DNA of 64,000 nt. Source: Whitmania pigra. Its lineage: Eukaryota; Annelida; Clitellata; Hirudinida; Haemopidae. The DNA lies in assembly GCA_021613335.1 (NCBI GenBank), contig JAJTWR010000353.1:353501-417500 (forward strand). The letters are read 5' to 3'. Position numbers and translations under genes: made by a program. The notes under the pieces are model-generated. The model saw only the letters and a list, made by a program, of their open reading frames with translations. It was not told the origin of the DNA and did no database searches. Position 1 is the stretch's first letter. Every line of letters begins with the position of its first letter. Shown piece after piece: positions 48,841-61,721 of this stretch.

Positions 48841-49324
48841 GCTTATACTGTAATAGCTTGCCACTTTGTTAAAAACACTGATTAATAACAAGTTGTTTTG
48901 TTTATTGTAAGAAGACTTGAGATAATAGCACAGAATTTTCAAACGGCAATCTATCTTAACGTAGAAATGTAAACGTTACGTGGAAATAAAAAGTTAATAA
49001 TATCGAATCGGTTACTTACATACAACACTGGCTGCAAAATTCCAAATAGTGAACTTAAAAGATGTTGAAATTTGATTACTAAATGCTAAAATTACTAATG
49101 GGCTTATTGCAGTCTGAAATTGTTCAAGTCAGTTGAGTTCTTGAACGCTCAGTAGCACAAACAATGAAATGTAATTTCAAAATGCAGAAACTTAAATTAA
49201 TTTATAAAATTACAAAAACTAAGTCTAAACTTGAAATTTGGTTTAAATTCAGCTGAAATTTGCAAAGTCTCCTCGCTGGGTGCTAGCGACGGTTGCAGTT
49301 GAATGCATAGCTCGACTTCGGATC

Positions 49325-52300
49325 TCACACCGATGCTGCCGTGTCTCGGCCTCCGTCGTTGACACGATCCTCCTCCCCAGCACTCATGCAAAGTTTATCA
49401 GATAGATGACCATTGGACTTTTTTCTCTTGATGTCCGTGTCTGATGCATTTCCCTCTGACGTCAGATCGTCGAGGTTGATGTAGGGCAGTAATTCGGAGC
49501 ATCGTTTTCTGAATTTTCCCTCGAGGTTTCTTCCAGCTCTGCCAACATCTGAATCTTCCTGCAACCAAAGAAATACTTATTTGGCATGCTTGAGCAATTT
49601 AAATGTGGCACAACTGGGACTAACTGGATTGTATGTTGCACAATTTGAGAACACCAGGAGAACATCTTTGATGAAGTTTTCTACTGTCTGGTATTTATCA
49701 AAGTGATTCTTGACCAGTTTGATGCGAATGGTTTTAAAATCCATAGGATGAGAAATGATCTTGTGATAGTTTGGTACCTGGATTTTTAATTTTAGTTCAA
49801 AATCTAGAAGCACCAACTAAAAATTTATGCAACCAAATTTAGACCAGTCTAGTCACTAGTAAATTATGCAAATTATGTACAATTGATAATTCTGAACTAA
49901 CTGCCTTGCTGACTGGATCATGGAAAGGACTGCTTTCACATTCACAAAACAGTTCCATCAAAAGTCTTTCACAGACCTGCACAGAAAAAATTACAATAAA
50001 ATGTCTGAGTCCTTGAGAAGGCAGATGTATTAAATTGTTAAATGTTCAACAAGTAAATACTATAGAAGAAATTAAGGCATTGATCTTAAACCAAGCACTT
50101 CATTGTCTGCACAATCAATTAGATGATGACAAATTATTAAAAATATTCAGTAATCATTAAGCATATTTTTTCAGAAAACCATAACTTTCTCAAAGATGCA
50201 TCAGAGTACTTTCCACCAATTTTAAATTAATTAAAATTAAAAATTTAGTATAAATCTTCAGAAAGATTAGTAATAGAATTAGCAAAGTAGACTCACCAAT
50301 CTTTCTTTTGGTGTCAAGTCAATCTTGTGGTATCTTTTTTTGCCTGTTACTTCCTCATCTGGAGCTTCTAATCTCAAAAGGTCATCACTTGTACACATTC
50401 CACAAAACCATTTATCCCTGGATAAAAAAGCAAAGTTGCAGTGTTAACAGAAGGAGCAAAATGATTAGATTTGAATGAACGTTCAACTAAAAACAGATTA
50501 CGAGTACAGCGATTCTGGAATTCCATGAATTTCTGAGACGTGACACTGCAAGTGGAAGACTCTCGGACATCCGTCACAGCACAGCAACTCCCCGCCGTTA
50601 GCACATACCGCGCAATAGTCGTCGCTGGGATCACCTCTAACGGTCGATGACATGAGACAAGAGGAATCATCTAAAAATCATCACCATACAATTTACTGAT
50701 TATAATCATTATAATGTATATACATTAATAGTTATTAACCTACTAAATTAATCCACTAATATTAATTTGAGCAATTAGCTGTACCCATCCATGCATTGCT
50801 GTGGCTCAGACTGGTTAAATAGGTATTTTACTAAGTATTTCAGTGCATATTACGTCGTAGATTTCATTCGAAGAGATATTGTTATGGAGCCAGATTGTGT
50901 GTGTGGCAAACATTTCACGTTTTATCATGAAATCCATATTTAACAATAAAGCATTGTTTAAGCGCAACAGATGGTGCTGTTATAAAAAAAATCCATATAA
51001 AAACCTGCCCGTATTTGAATGCAACATTTTGTTAAAAGTTTCAAAGCAATCGACGAAGAACTTTCAGAGATCTTAGATTATGAACAAACGACCATTTACA
51101 TTTTTATTATTATATATGTAGATTAATAAACTCACCACTGCTGAGACTCATATTTTTGTCCAATGCTGAATCAGATTCAATTGGCAGTTCATTCTGGGCA
51201 AGTTTGACATTGCTTTGGAGATTTTTTGATGCACTGTCATTGCCATTAGCAACACTGCTGTTGCCTGAGATAGCTAAGACATCGTCACTAGAACCCCAGT
51301 TATCGAACATAGACTGAAAGATGCTGGCATCAAAGTTGCTATGTTCAAATGTGGTGGATTCTATTCTTGGAGTTGGCGAGCGACTATTCAGTATAGAGGA
51401 GGCCTTCAAATACAAAGTTATGATCTCAATTGATTTAGCAGAGAGTTTATCAATTTTCTTACCAATTTTTTGCTAATTATTAGGTATTACAAAGCATTAT
51501 TTACTTCTGTCAGCATTGTACTTGTTCACAACCAATCTAAAGCAATTAATCATACCCCGTCGTTCGAGGGAGTACATTTCTGATTTTCTTGCTTGACGAT
51601 GGCTGGAAACATGGACTGGTCATTCATGTATTTCTGAATATCTGACCTTTGAAATAAAAAACAATGCAAAATTGAAATTGTACAAACAAGACTTCAAAAA
51701 TGAATCCATAATTAATTTATTTTAAGAAGAAGATGAGTTCTTAAATATGAGAGAAGCCTAAATTTAAAAAATAAATCTGAATCATTAAATAAAATCTCAA
51801 TTGAACCTGCTCTGCTCGAGATTTGAATTAGGAGTCATTTGATTCTGAATCAACTTGGTCAGATCATGCAAACCTGGAAAAACACGAAAGCTCTCATTGG
51901 CAACGATGACGACAAATTCATCATAGTAGTGCATTTATGAACCTTGAATGGAATTCGGAGACGTGATGTGATCGGGATTTTTAGGTTCAATGACGATGGG
52001 CCTCGTCGAGGTCATGACCATTTGTTGTTGTTGTTGCTGTTGGTGTTTTTGTTGTTGCTGGTGTTGGTGTTTAATTCTCCTCATGCGCTCTTCCTGCAAG
52101 AGGCTGAGGCTGATGAGCTGCTGACTAGATTGAGAGTGATGAGGATGTAGGTGAGAGTAACCAGGAGGATAAATATAGCCATTGTTTTGTGCCTGTTGCT
52201 ATGGTGAGAGACAACATTCGATGTTTATTAAAGTGAATAAGTATAAAAATTAAGTGAAATTCTATGTTCAAATGAAGTTATCATTCAGTTCAAGATTTAA

Positions 52301-55300
52301 AACTGTTTTAATCTCTTTCGTAAATAACACAAATCCGCATCTTTAAGAAGAGAACCTAATAATTGGACAAATATTAGTATTACAAGATTAGATGAAAAGG
52401 GACAAGAAAAGTTAACCAGAGGTGGTTGTTGTTGTTGCATTTGCTGAGGAGGATAAAATGTTCCCGATATTGGTCTTGGCTGTCTTTTGGACATGTTTGA
52501 ACTAGAGATGCTAGCCGACTGATTTGGCATGAGGCAGTGCCTGTTGTCCGAGGGTAGCATGTTGTTGCCGTTGTTTGTGCCGAAGCCTAAAAAATACTTC
52601 GACGATAGTGACATCAAATAATAGTACGACATGATAGTGAAAGAATTTGACAAAATATTGACTTGCATTTAGATATTTATTAGACTAGAACTGTAAGGCA
52701 CAGCCTAGCCTCCAGCTTTTGCCTGCTGCTCTTATCTAACAAACAGGAGAGTATAAATATTTTACAGACGACAACTTTAGATTGCAAACATTAAACGAAG
52801 TCACATTAAAACAACGAGCACACTTAGAAGCGAGAAATGGAAAGCTACCAAACAGACTGAGCATTTGAAGTTGTTGTTGCTGTTGTTGTTGTTGTTGCTG
52901 TAATTGATGCTGCTGGTTTCGTTGCATGTGATGGTGCCTTCTCTCTTCCGACTGCCTCTTCATCCACTGGTTCATGAATTTCTGATCTGATATGCTGACA
53001 GGAGAACTGAGGGACTGTTGGATCTGCTGCTGCTGCTGTTGCTGAAGAGGAGGACCTGGATTGTTTCCAGGAAAGATTCCAGGAATGTTCATTTGAGGTA
53101 GACCGTTGGAGTTGACGACGGGTTCCGGGCAGGAGCCGGAGATGTGGCTCCTGTTGAACGGTACCCCGTCGACGGCGATGCATCCGAGGTTGGCTATGGC
53201 AGCAGATATGGCGACGCTTTGACTAAACCTTAGATCCACTACGTGGTGAGGATTGGGTACCTCGCACCTGGTCTTGAGAATGCTCTTTAGTCTGTTCGCG
53301 ACCAGATGGTAGGCATAAAGGAGCTGCATGTCGTCCACGGAGCTCAGGACGTGATCGCCAAACATCAGGCAATACTCGAGGTTTTCAAAGAGGCAGCTGA
53401 TCTCAGCATCTTTCTGAAGAAGTTGTCTTTTCTTGGCGAGGCAGATGGACTGCAAGTCCCCGACCAGCTGCTTGCACTTGTGGTTGATTTCAGAAATCAG
53501 AGACACGGCAAACGCTTTAATCTTTGGACGAGCACTCGTTCGCATTAAAAACATATTATTCCTAAAATTTCCTTCAAGATGTTCCACCTACCTCATTTAT
53601 CACAAAGGTTTCCTTTTGGCTGATTTCCTTATTCCTCTTCTCGATCAAATTCTTTGCATTGTCAATGTACAATTGTTTTTCCTTAATCTTCAGCAACAAT
53701 GAGCCTAATACTTCTCGATATGACGTGGCAGCCTCCTACGTTGTTGTATTTAGCAAGTTGAGTTACATCGTCCCGGCTCGCAATAACATTAATTTGCACA
53801 TTCAAAACACTAGCAGACGCTCTCTCACCTGCAAGAACTGATATTTGTGATCCTTGTGTTCCAAAAGCTGGCAGTCCCTACAAGTCATTTTGTGACAAGT
53901 ACAACAGTAAAGCTTCAACTGCTCCATGGGGTGAATCTGACACATGAAGGCCGGATGGACGGTCTTGTTGTCCACGTGAATTGGACCATCTTCTGACCTC
54001 ATCAGGGCAACTTCTTTGGCTTCGATGGTGTGATCCTTTGTTATCTAAAATAATTTGGCAGTATTATTGCACGTGATCTTGATTTAATTATTGCTGACAA
54101 CCCATCTTCAGGAAATAAATTTAATATAAAGATCATAAAAAACAACATTTTAAAACAACTTTCAGTATCTGCTGACATCAAAGTTGAGCTACTTACCTTG
54201 ACTCGCTTGTGAGCCTGAGTGCACTGGTCGCACAACCACTCCGAGCACTCCAAGCAGAAGAAAGAGGCAGGAACATTGTCCTCGCAACCCATGCAAAACT
54301 TAAGCTTCTCCTCCACCTCTTTTTCCTCCCCGTTGGTCATGGTAGGATGTGGTTTAATGTCAAACAGGTTGTCAATGAGACTTCCCAGATGTGTTACCAC
54401 ACTGCACTCGGGACATTTCACATAATGACCTGCAAGGAATTATTAAACAACATCATTTATCACTTTAAACTTTTTCTCCCAATTTTAAAATATAATTTAA
54501 TATGGACCACATCGTGCTCTATTATTTATATAACATTGCTGTTTTTTTGGCTAAATTATCGTTCAAGAAACTTAATTGAATTAAAATTAAAATGGATGCA
54601 CAAATTAATTGATCAATTTTATCCATAGAGGGTAATTTTTTTAGATGAAAAAGAACAAAAAATTTAATTACAAAATATAAGAAATTCAATTAGGCAGAAA
54701 CAAATGAAATGTACTAGGTTATTTGCAAATGGTAATTGCTTGCAACACACCAATTTTATAGCCAAAGCAAATTCTTAAGTCAAAAAACAGTAGCAGTAAA
54801 AGTAATGTTCCATGTTATTCTGAATTAGCTGTTCTTGTTGATGATGATGACGGTGTTAATGATAATAGTACAGATAAAGGCAACTATCAATCTAAAACTT
54901 ATTGTATTATGATTTATAGTTTTACCAATCAACAGACAAAGGGGCAAAATAAAAAAAAATGTAAAATGACACTAAGCAGAACTGCAGGCACCATTTCCAC
55001 TTCCAAACAAATGACATCATAGATTGATAGTCATAGAACCCTGCACCTTAAAATGCCCTAAGGGTAACATTAAACCAGCCACAGATCAAAGTTTTGGTGC
55101 CATCCAATATCCTTGGCATTGAGAGAAATCAGATACTTAGTTGAGTAAAAGCTTGCTTGAGTCAAAGTGCTTGTAAACAATACAGAGGCATCATAAAAAG
55201 CTGAGAAATGATAAAAGATGCTGAGAAAACACACCCATTAAAAAAAAGCTCAACTTAAATATTGACATTGAAAAGATCATTACATTACACTTGCCCTTAA

Positions 55301-58224
55301 CTTTCAGTCTAGCCATGTTTTTAATTAATTTATTTTTGTTAACAAAATATGAACTTTGCATTGGCATGTAGTCAGTATTATGAATTTATTTCCATTATGC
55401 TCATCTTTGTTTTAATGCTTATAAACTTAAGTTACCTTGGTAATAAATTATAAAAATGTCAACACAATATTTCTCAGGATAAGAAAGGGCATTTATGTTT
55501 AGATATAAAAAATGCCAAGACAAATATTTCTGGTTGTGAAAATAATCATATTCCGTGAAGTTTATGTTCCATATCCAAAGTCGTGATGCAAAAAATTGAT
55601 GTCATAAAAATTCCAACTGGAATTCAGCCCAAACGCCACAAACAACAAGCAATTTAATAGCAGAATTCTCAAAAAATATAAGGATGTTCAACTAATAGCA
55701 AAAGCTGAAATAAAAGTGAGGATCCATAAAGTTTGCTTATTAATAATTCATGAACCTCAATTATTTTACTGGTATAATTAAGTTTCTTAATACAAGTTTA
55801 AGGAGACTAATCTTCTGACCTTTCAAGAGATAATTGGATAATAAAAATCGATTAAGTATGCAGACCTCCATGTGCAAACCAATCTATCACAAGCTGCAAG
55901 CCATGGAACTCAATGAGGTAGCAAAAAGTAGGTCAGTATGGAAAAGTAAGCCTTCACAGAACAACCACCTCAGATTTATCTTCATTATGTAGCTTATTAA
56001 TTCATGATTCCAACTTCATATTCACAGCTCTCCCAGCATTTCTCCTCAATTTTTCAGGATTCTTTCTGACAGGTCAATAAAAGTGTCGGATCCCATAAAA
56101 TGGAGTATTTTTATTATTTTACCTATTTTCATTATCCTCTTGACTTGATATAAGTAGCTACTAATAGTTAAACAATTAAACTACCAAATATAGATGTCAA
56201 AAATTATAAAAAGCATGTCGTGGTATGTTTTATGATGCAGTGATCTGTTTAAAACCATAAATTTCAGAAGAATTAAGGAAAAAATGGTATAAAAAAACAA
56301 TATTTAACTGCTTGAAGCAACATAAAAAAAGATAGTATCACATCAAGAGCTAAAAATGGCAACATTAATGAACTATAATTCCAACAGACATCAGAGAATC
56401 ATAAATATCTCTGAATTTTTAAACTCTTGAATTTTTCTGGAATCCTAAAGGGTCTTGAGTTTCCTAGGACAAATTGAGACCCTTTTAAATAGTGCTAATT
56501 TCAAAGAAACTGGTAGTTAGAAATGCTTGGTCATTTTTTCTGCTTAAAGGCCTTTCATTCTATTAAGTATTGGGTTTCATAACAAAATAAATTTAAATTG
56601 CCTAAAACAAGATATAAGTAATTTAACTTTGATGGTACTTTCAAATTTAAATCTTTTTTCCAAAAAAGATGTTTTCCAAAACTTTATTACATCATGCCAC
56701 TGACTATTGCATCGTGTACACGAGTTAAACCACTTACATATCAAAATTAGTCAAGCAATTTTCATCCCATAATCTCTCACCAGTAAGAAAGTTGTTAATT
56801 CAAATCAGTAATAAATTATACACTCATTTCTGACTCACAAGTCATAAAATGATGATTCCATGATCCAAAATAAAATTTAAGACTTTCAAAAATAATAATA
56901 ATAATAATAAAACTCCTATAATAATAAAGCCTAAATAACAAATACAATAACTTTTCTGTTAACACAGAAAGTACTTAGCAATAAAATAGGATTCTATTTA
57001 CGAAACATTTAATAAGAATGTTGCAGCAAACATCTTATAAACAAACCGCACATTTGAATAAATTAAATCAGCAAAAATTAATATATCAAGTTCATAGTTT
57101 AAAAAGCTCCGTGGTTATTTTTGGCTGAATGAATCACTAATATCAACAAGACCTAACATCTAAAAAGTAATGAGTTATAGCTTGAAAATCATACACAAAA
57201 TTAAATAACAAAACACAATCTTTAAGACTGTATTTGTTTTAAATTCAAGGTCATAAGAACATTTTCAAATGCAATGAAATCCAAAAAAAATGTGATACTT
57301 TAAAAAAAGAAGGAAGATAATTAGCTGACTTAGACATATATAATTCTAATTTGCTAGCTCCACAATGCAACTGCATCAATTTATGATTCATAAAGCCAAG
57401 AAAGATGCAACAATCAGATATTTGGATTCTCGGAAGCACTAGAAGATCGTGATATCCCAGTTAATCGTTATAGATATCAACATCTTACACTCTGAAGTAA
57501 TAATTTAAAAAGATAATATTGCTTTTCTGATCATCCAATGCTCTTCAATGTAGTAATGCTCTTCCAACACTCTTTTTTTCAATTCCATGTTTAACATGCC
57601 TTTCTTGAATGTCTTGAATCTTTTCACTTGCATAAAACTGAGGGCAGTTTTTAGTTTTATGAGGCAGCATTATTTATTGCAGCGAGTAACGAGTTGACTT
57701 GAATTATAGCTGTACAATGACAAGTATTTTCAACACATAATACTCTGCAATTTCTCAACAATGGATGCAAAGATTGTGAAATGGATACTTGAGAGACCCA
57801 GTCTCAACGGGTCTATTTCAAATAACAACAAACCTCAAAAATAACTTTGTTAACAGATCTATTGCAAAAGGTAATTAGCAATTTAATCTAAAATTACTAT
57901 CTTGTCATTGTGTTAATGAAATGATGTTCATTGATAAATTCCAAATATATGGCTCATTATTATCATTATTAGAGTCAATAACATGCAAACCTTACCATCT
58001 GTAATGTCCAGTGACATGAGACAATGATTGCAAAGAGAATGCAAGCAATTCAAAAACTTTGGATGTCGTCCATGCAAATTTTCCTTGCACATCTTGCAGA
58101 CAGACACTCTGCTTAGAAATGGCTCAACGACCATTATAGCATTGCTATCGTTATTTCCACAGGCGTCCAACTGTATCTTTTCATTCGGTTCAAAACTGGC
58201 CTGCCCAGTAGTTTCTGCCTCCAT
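49325..58224 (-). CDS. TIF1-family transcriptional cofactor (TRIM24/TRIM33-like)
   Basis: TIF1 proteins are chromatin readers and E3 ubiquitin or SUMO ligases that modulate transcription. Fifteen exons in phase: 57996-58224, 54197-54429, 53829-54044, 53592-53735, 52849-53521, 52417-52586, 51943-52198, 51807-51873, 51556-51646, 51136-51403, 50502-50670, 50297-50417, 49902-49976, 49625-49777 and 49325-49558, giving 1032 residues. Order: RING (43-88, split by the first intron); B-box 1 (about 118-154); B-box 2 (about 188-224, '[12 protein letters not shown]'-like); coiled coil (to about 350, '[12 protein letters not shown]'); Gln-rich middle; PHD finger (from about 802, '[20 protein letters not shown]'); and bromodomain (to about 955, '[13 protein letters not shown]', 'FSNCATYNP'). 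A 'VKQE' sumoylation-type site precedes the PHD, as in TRIM33. TRIM24 and TRIM33 cannot be told apart, as expected outside vertebrates. The 53521 splice acceptor was chosen by frame. Confidence 0.93.
52015..52075. repeat. CAN/CAA repeat coding for a Gln-rich tract in the TIF1 gene
   Basis: A run of 'gttgttgttgctgttgg' units on the plus strand reads as Gln/His-rich codons in the TIF1 exon 51943-52198 on the minus strand. Similar Gln-coding runs occur at 52427-52445, 52866-52905 and 53022-53046. They are the likely site of length variation between alleles. Confidence 0.8.
54430..57995. other. First intron of the TIF1 gene, 3.57 kb
   Basis: This is the longest intron in the window. It splits the RING finger between its second and third metal-binding pairs in phase 1. 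I see no nested gene, RNA or clear transposon, only AT-rich sequence and a short 'aataataataat' run near 56892. Confidence 0.75.
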
Positions 58225-61200
58225 TCTCTTAATTTAAAACGTCAGTGTTATACTGACTGATTTTCCAATATAAGCCGGTTCGAGAAAGTTAAGACTTCAA
58301 CATTTAATAAATAATCCACAAGTCAAGTCCAAAAATTAAAAGATAAAAAATAGCTAATTGTTTACGTCGCAAAATTTAAATTCATTCATGCACTCGTCGT
58401 CAAACGCACGAGCTTTAATAAACGGCATATAACAACAATAATAACAATGGCGACCGTATCTGACCGCGAACAAAATTTCGGTCGACGCGATATTTATTTG
58501 TAAAAGGAGTATATATTCATTATCTCATAATTCGTTTTCTTGGACAGGATATCAATGGTTATCATTAAATCAAGATTTAATATTAGAATTATGTCTGCAT
58601 GGATTGCCACGTCCAAAACAAATCAATAGCGTCAATAAAATTGTTGCAAATCCCAGCAATGCGTGTGAATCATTTTAGAACCATAAATGCGCATATTTCC
58701 AGGATGCAGGATGGGGCTTAACTTTTTGTCCTATAAGCAATTTCTGGAACTTTCCACATATTCTGAGATGCTTTGTAACTGACGAAGAAAGTTGATGAAG
58801 AAATTGCTATTGGTTTTCAAGATATCTACAAAATAATCTTGAGTTGAATTTAGTTTATTTGTATTTTTAACTTATTTATTAAATAATTCACTGTAATTTA
58901 TTCAATATAATGTTTGTGTGTACTACGGATTTTTAGTACAATGAATGGATCTCAAAATTGGTAACAAGAGTGGTATGCATGATTGAGATAATTAAAAAGA
59001 ATATTATTTTCTTTAGTAATCAATCAATATTGCCTCAAACAAGTCAAGCTGGTGAATTAAATGACCTAAATCTGTTCTCAGAAGTCGTGAATGCACGGAA
59101 TAAACTCGGCTTAAAGTGTAGTTTTGTTTCAGATGATTCAAAGGTTGTAATTTTATAAAATTCTTAGAACAAATAATTTATTTATTTGAAAAAAATAATG
59201 AATCAATGATATTCGACTAACAAATTAATTTTGATTAAAAAGCTAAGAATAAATTTCAGATATTGAAATGTTTGAACGGAGGGTAAGGGTGACCTGAATG
59301 TTGATATTGATACCAGGGACGTCATTACAGATTTTCCAGGAAAGCAATTTCAGGATTTGAAGTCTGGGGTGTGGGAACAAGATTTAGGGGGAGAGGCGTT
59401 TCTTCCCCAAATGACATCCATGATTGATGCAGATGGGATTATTTATTTATGTATAGAAAAATTTACACTTTAAACAATGTACATTAATTTTGTTATTAGC
59501 TATACATATTTTAATAATTTTCTGGTATGATGAAAGACCAAACTAAACTTCTGGCGACTGATAAATCTTTTGGCTGCGAACATTACGAAAACATTCTTAA
59601 CCGTAGCTCTGTTTTAAAATTCTTCATTGCCAAAGTAACAGCAGCAATTCAAATGGTTATAATTTGACTGCAAATGTCTCATGCGTGTTTTACTGGGGTT
59701 AAACAAATTAATATTTCGTAAATAATTTAAGTTTATTATTTTTTAATCATATTCGTCATCATCCTCATCCCTCTTCTACAATTATTATGTGGACATATAC
59801 AACAATTCTAAAATTCTTATCTCATGGACAGTGTCCTTTGGACACCTCTTAGCGACGAACCGTGACTAAGTTTTAACGTCGTCGATAGCTTAAGAATAAG
59901 TGTTGTCTTGAAATCATTATCAATTTCATTTTGAGGAAGTGACGGCTTAGTAGCAATTTAGATAATTTTTATGAAATGAAATTACAGAACAAAATATACC
60001 GCTAAAAATATCTGTTGCTAAATTCAACTGCCATCATTCAATAGAAAAGACGCTTGGTCAGCCTTTTTTAACAAATTTATTCAAACGATATCGAATGGAT
60101 TTAGAGTAGCGCCATTTGCTTGTTCTATAAAATAGTTTCAAGTTAGCTTTGTGGATCTTTTGTAAACATCAACATCAATGTACAATGCTTGGCTTGAGAA
60201 AACAATTTGTGATGGCATTCAAACAAGTGTCTCTCAGTTATGGATGACATGGGATCATGACGGAGTATCCTAGCTGACCCGGGGTCAAATTTTATAAATT
60301 GTCAATGGTTCCTTTCGTGTGATCCATCACTACCATCATCAGGCAGGATGTCATTTGGAGGGTATAGGTTCAATGCTTGGAAAAATCTGAAAATGTCGTA
60401 ATCTATCATTAAGTGATAGCCATCATGATGAATCCAAAATACAAAATAAATCATAACTATCAAAAAACCTTATTTTTATAAAAGGCTTAAGTGAGGAAGC
60501 ATAATCTGTCAGGTCAATTCAAATGTTGGTGCCATTTCTCGACTTCAGAGTGTTTTATTGGTCAGCATGCTGCCCAATCGCTGTTCAGGGCAGTAAGTTG
60601 TCGACCAACGGACGTGCGAGATTTGAGTGGATAGCTGGAATGCATAGCTCCACGCGGAAGGAGTGAGGAAAAATTACTCTTGGCGTTTTGTATAAATTTA
60701 TGGTGCTTCTGATGAACCAGTTTTTGTTCGACAGTTTTGCTAACAAACTTGCTTTTTGTTATCTTCTGATGACGTCACAGTCGAATCGAACATTCAAGAA
60801 GAAGCGGCATGACGTAATGTCGATCTGAAAACAGAAGAGCTTTGGTGAGAAACGAGTTCGCATTTTTATGCTCCACATTTCGCATCAAGTTTTGAAAAAC
60901 GTCCGATCATTAATTTATTATCTGAACTTTAAGTCGCCCGTCAATCAATCTTTTGTACGATGATGATCGTATTCAACAACGTCGGTTAGAAAACATTTTT
61001 ACTTTGTGGAAGTTTATTTTTTCTGCCTCACTCGCTCACACACAACCGCACGTTAAACAATCTTTCCAGTGCTCATGAACCCGATTCGAATTTTTGTGGC
61101 ACGCGGGGAGGTGTTGCGCCCTGTTTCATCCCATGTTTGGTGAGATATAGGGTGATGATGGATTTAGTATCGTGGCAGGCTTCCATACGTTGTTCTACCA

Positions 61201-61500
61201 TATGTACCGTCTGATGTATTGCTCTAGATGCTCCCCCTTAATGCAGTTCTATTATTAGCTACTTTTGGTTTGATCGGTATTGGGTTTTTTTTTCAATTAG
61301 CATTCAACATTTTTTAATAAAACTACTTAAATATTAAACACGTCTTAGCCACTGTAATCATAATTAAATTCACTTTTAAAAAGAAAAAAAAACACGAACG
61401 AATTCCGCTTTAAAACCTAAAACAAAAAGAAATGGGGTCGATAAAGAAGAATAGAAACTCCTAGGCACTAACGGCTCATAAACAGATTATCTGGATAATT
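58225..61500. other. Intergenic region upstream of the TIF1 gene
   Basis: No complete gene seen. 59010-59145 contains an orphan exon-like segment (see findings) and 59310-59440 a possible dispersed repeat. The rest shows no coding pattern. Confidence 0.4.
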
Positions 61501-61534
61501 GATCGGTTCAACACCTTCAAGCGTCTGCCCGGAG

Positions 61535-61721
61535 TATAAAACTTCATTCCATCTCCTGGCGCGCAGTTTATTCTGGGAGTTCGCGAGAGTAACTGTTGAG
61601 TTTGGTTGATTTTTTAAACCACTTTTAACTCCTTAGATGTTCTTTGCGTTTCGAGTTACAGTTTGAATCAATTTGTCGCCATTATGACGCGGTCTCACTT
61701 TATTACGGATCAATGAAACAG
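61535..61721 (+). promoter_or_regulatory. Possible TATA promoter and non-coding first exon
   Basis: TATAAA at 61535-61540 lies about 30 bases upstream of a 'gcgcagtttattc' initiator-like site near 61565. The following segment is GC-richer, contains only tiny upstream open frames, and ends with 'aaacag' followed by a 'gtgaaa' donor at 61722. The spacing is that of a canonical core promoter. No transcript evidence is available. Confidence 0.35.
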
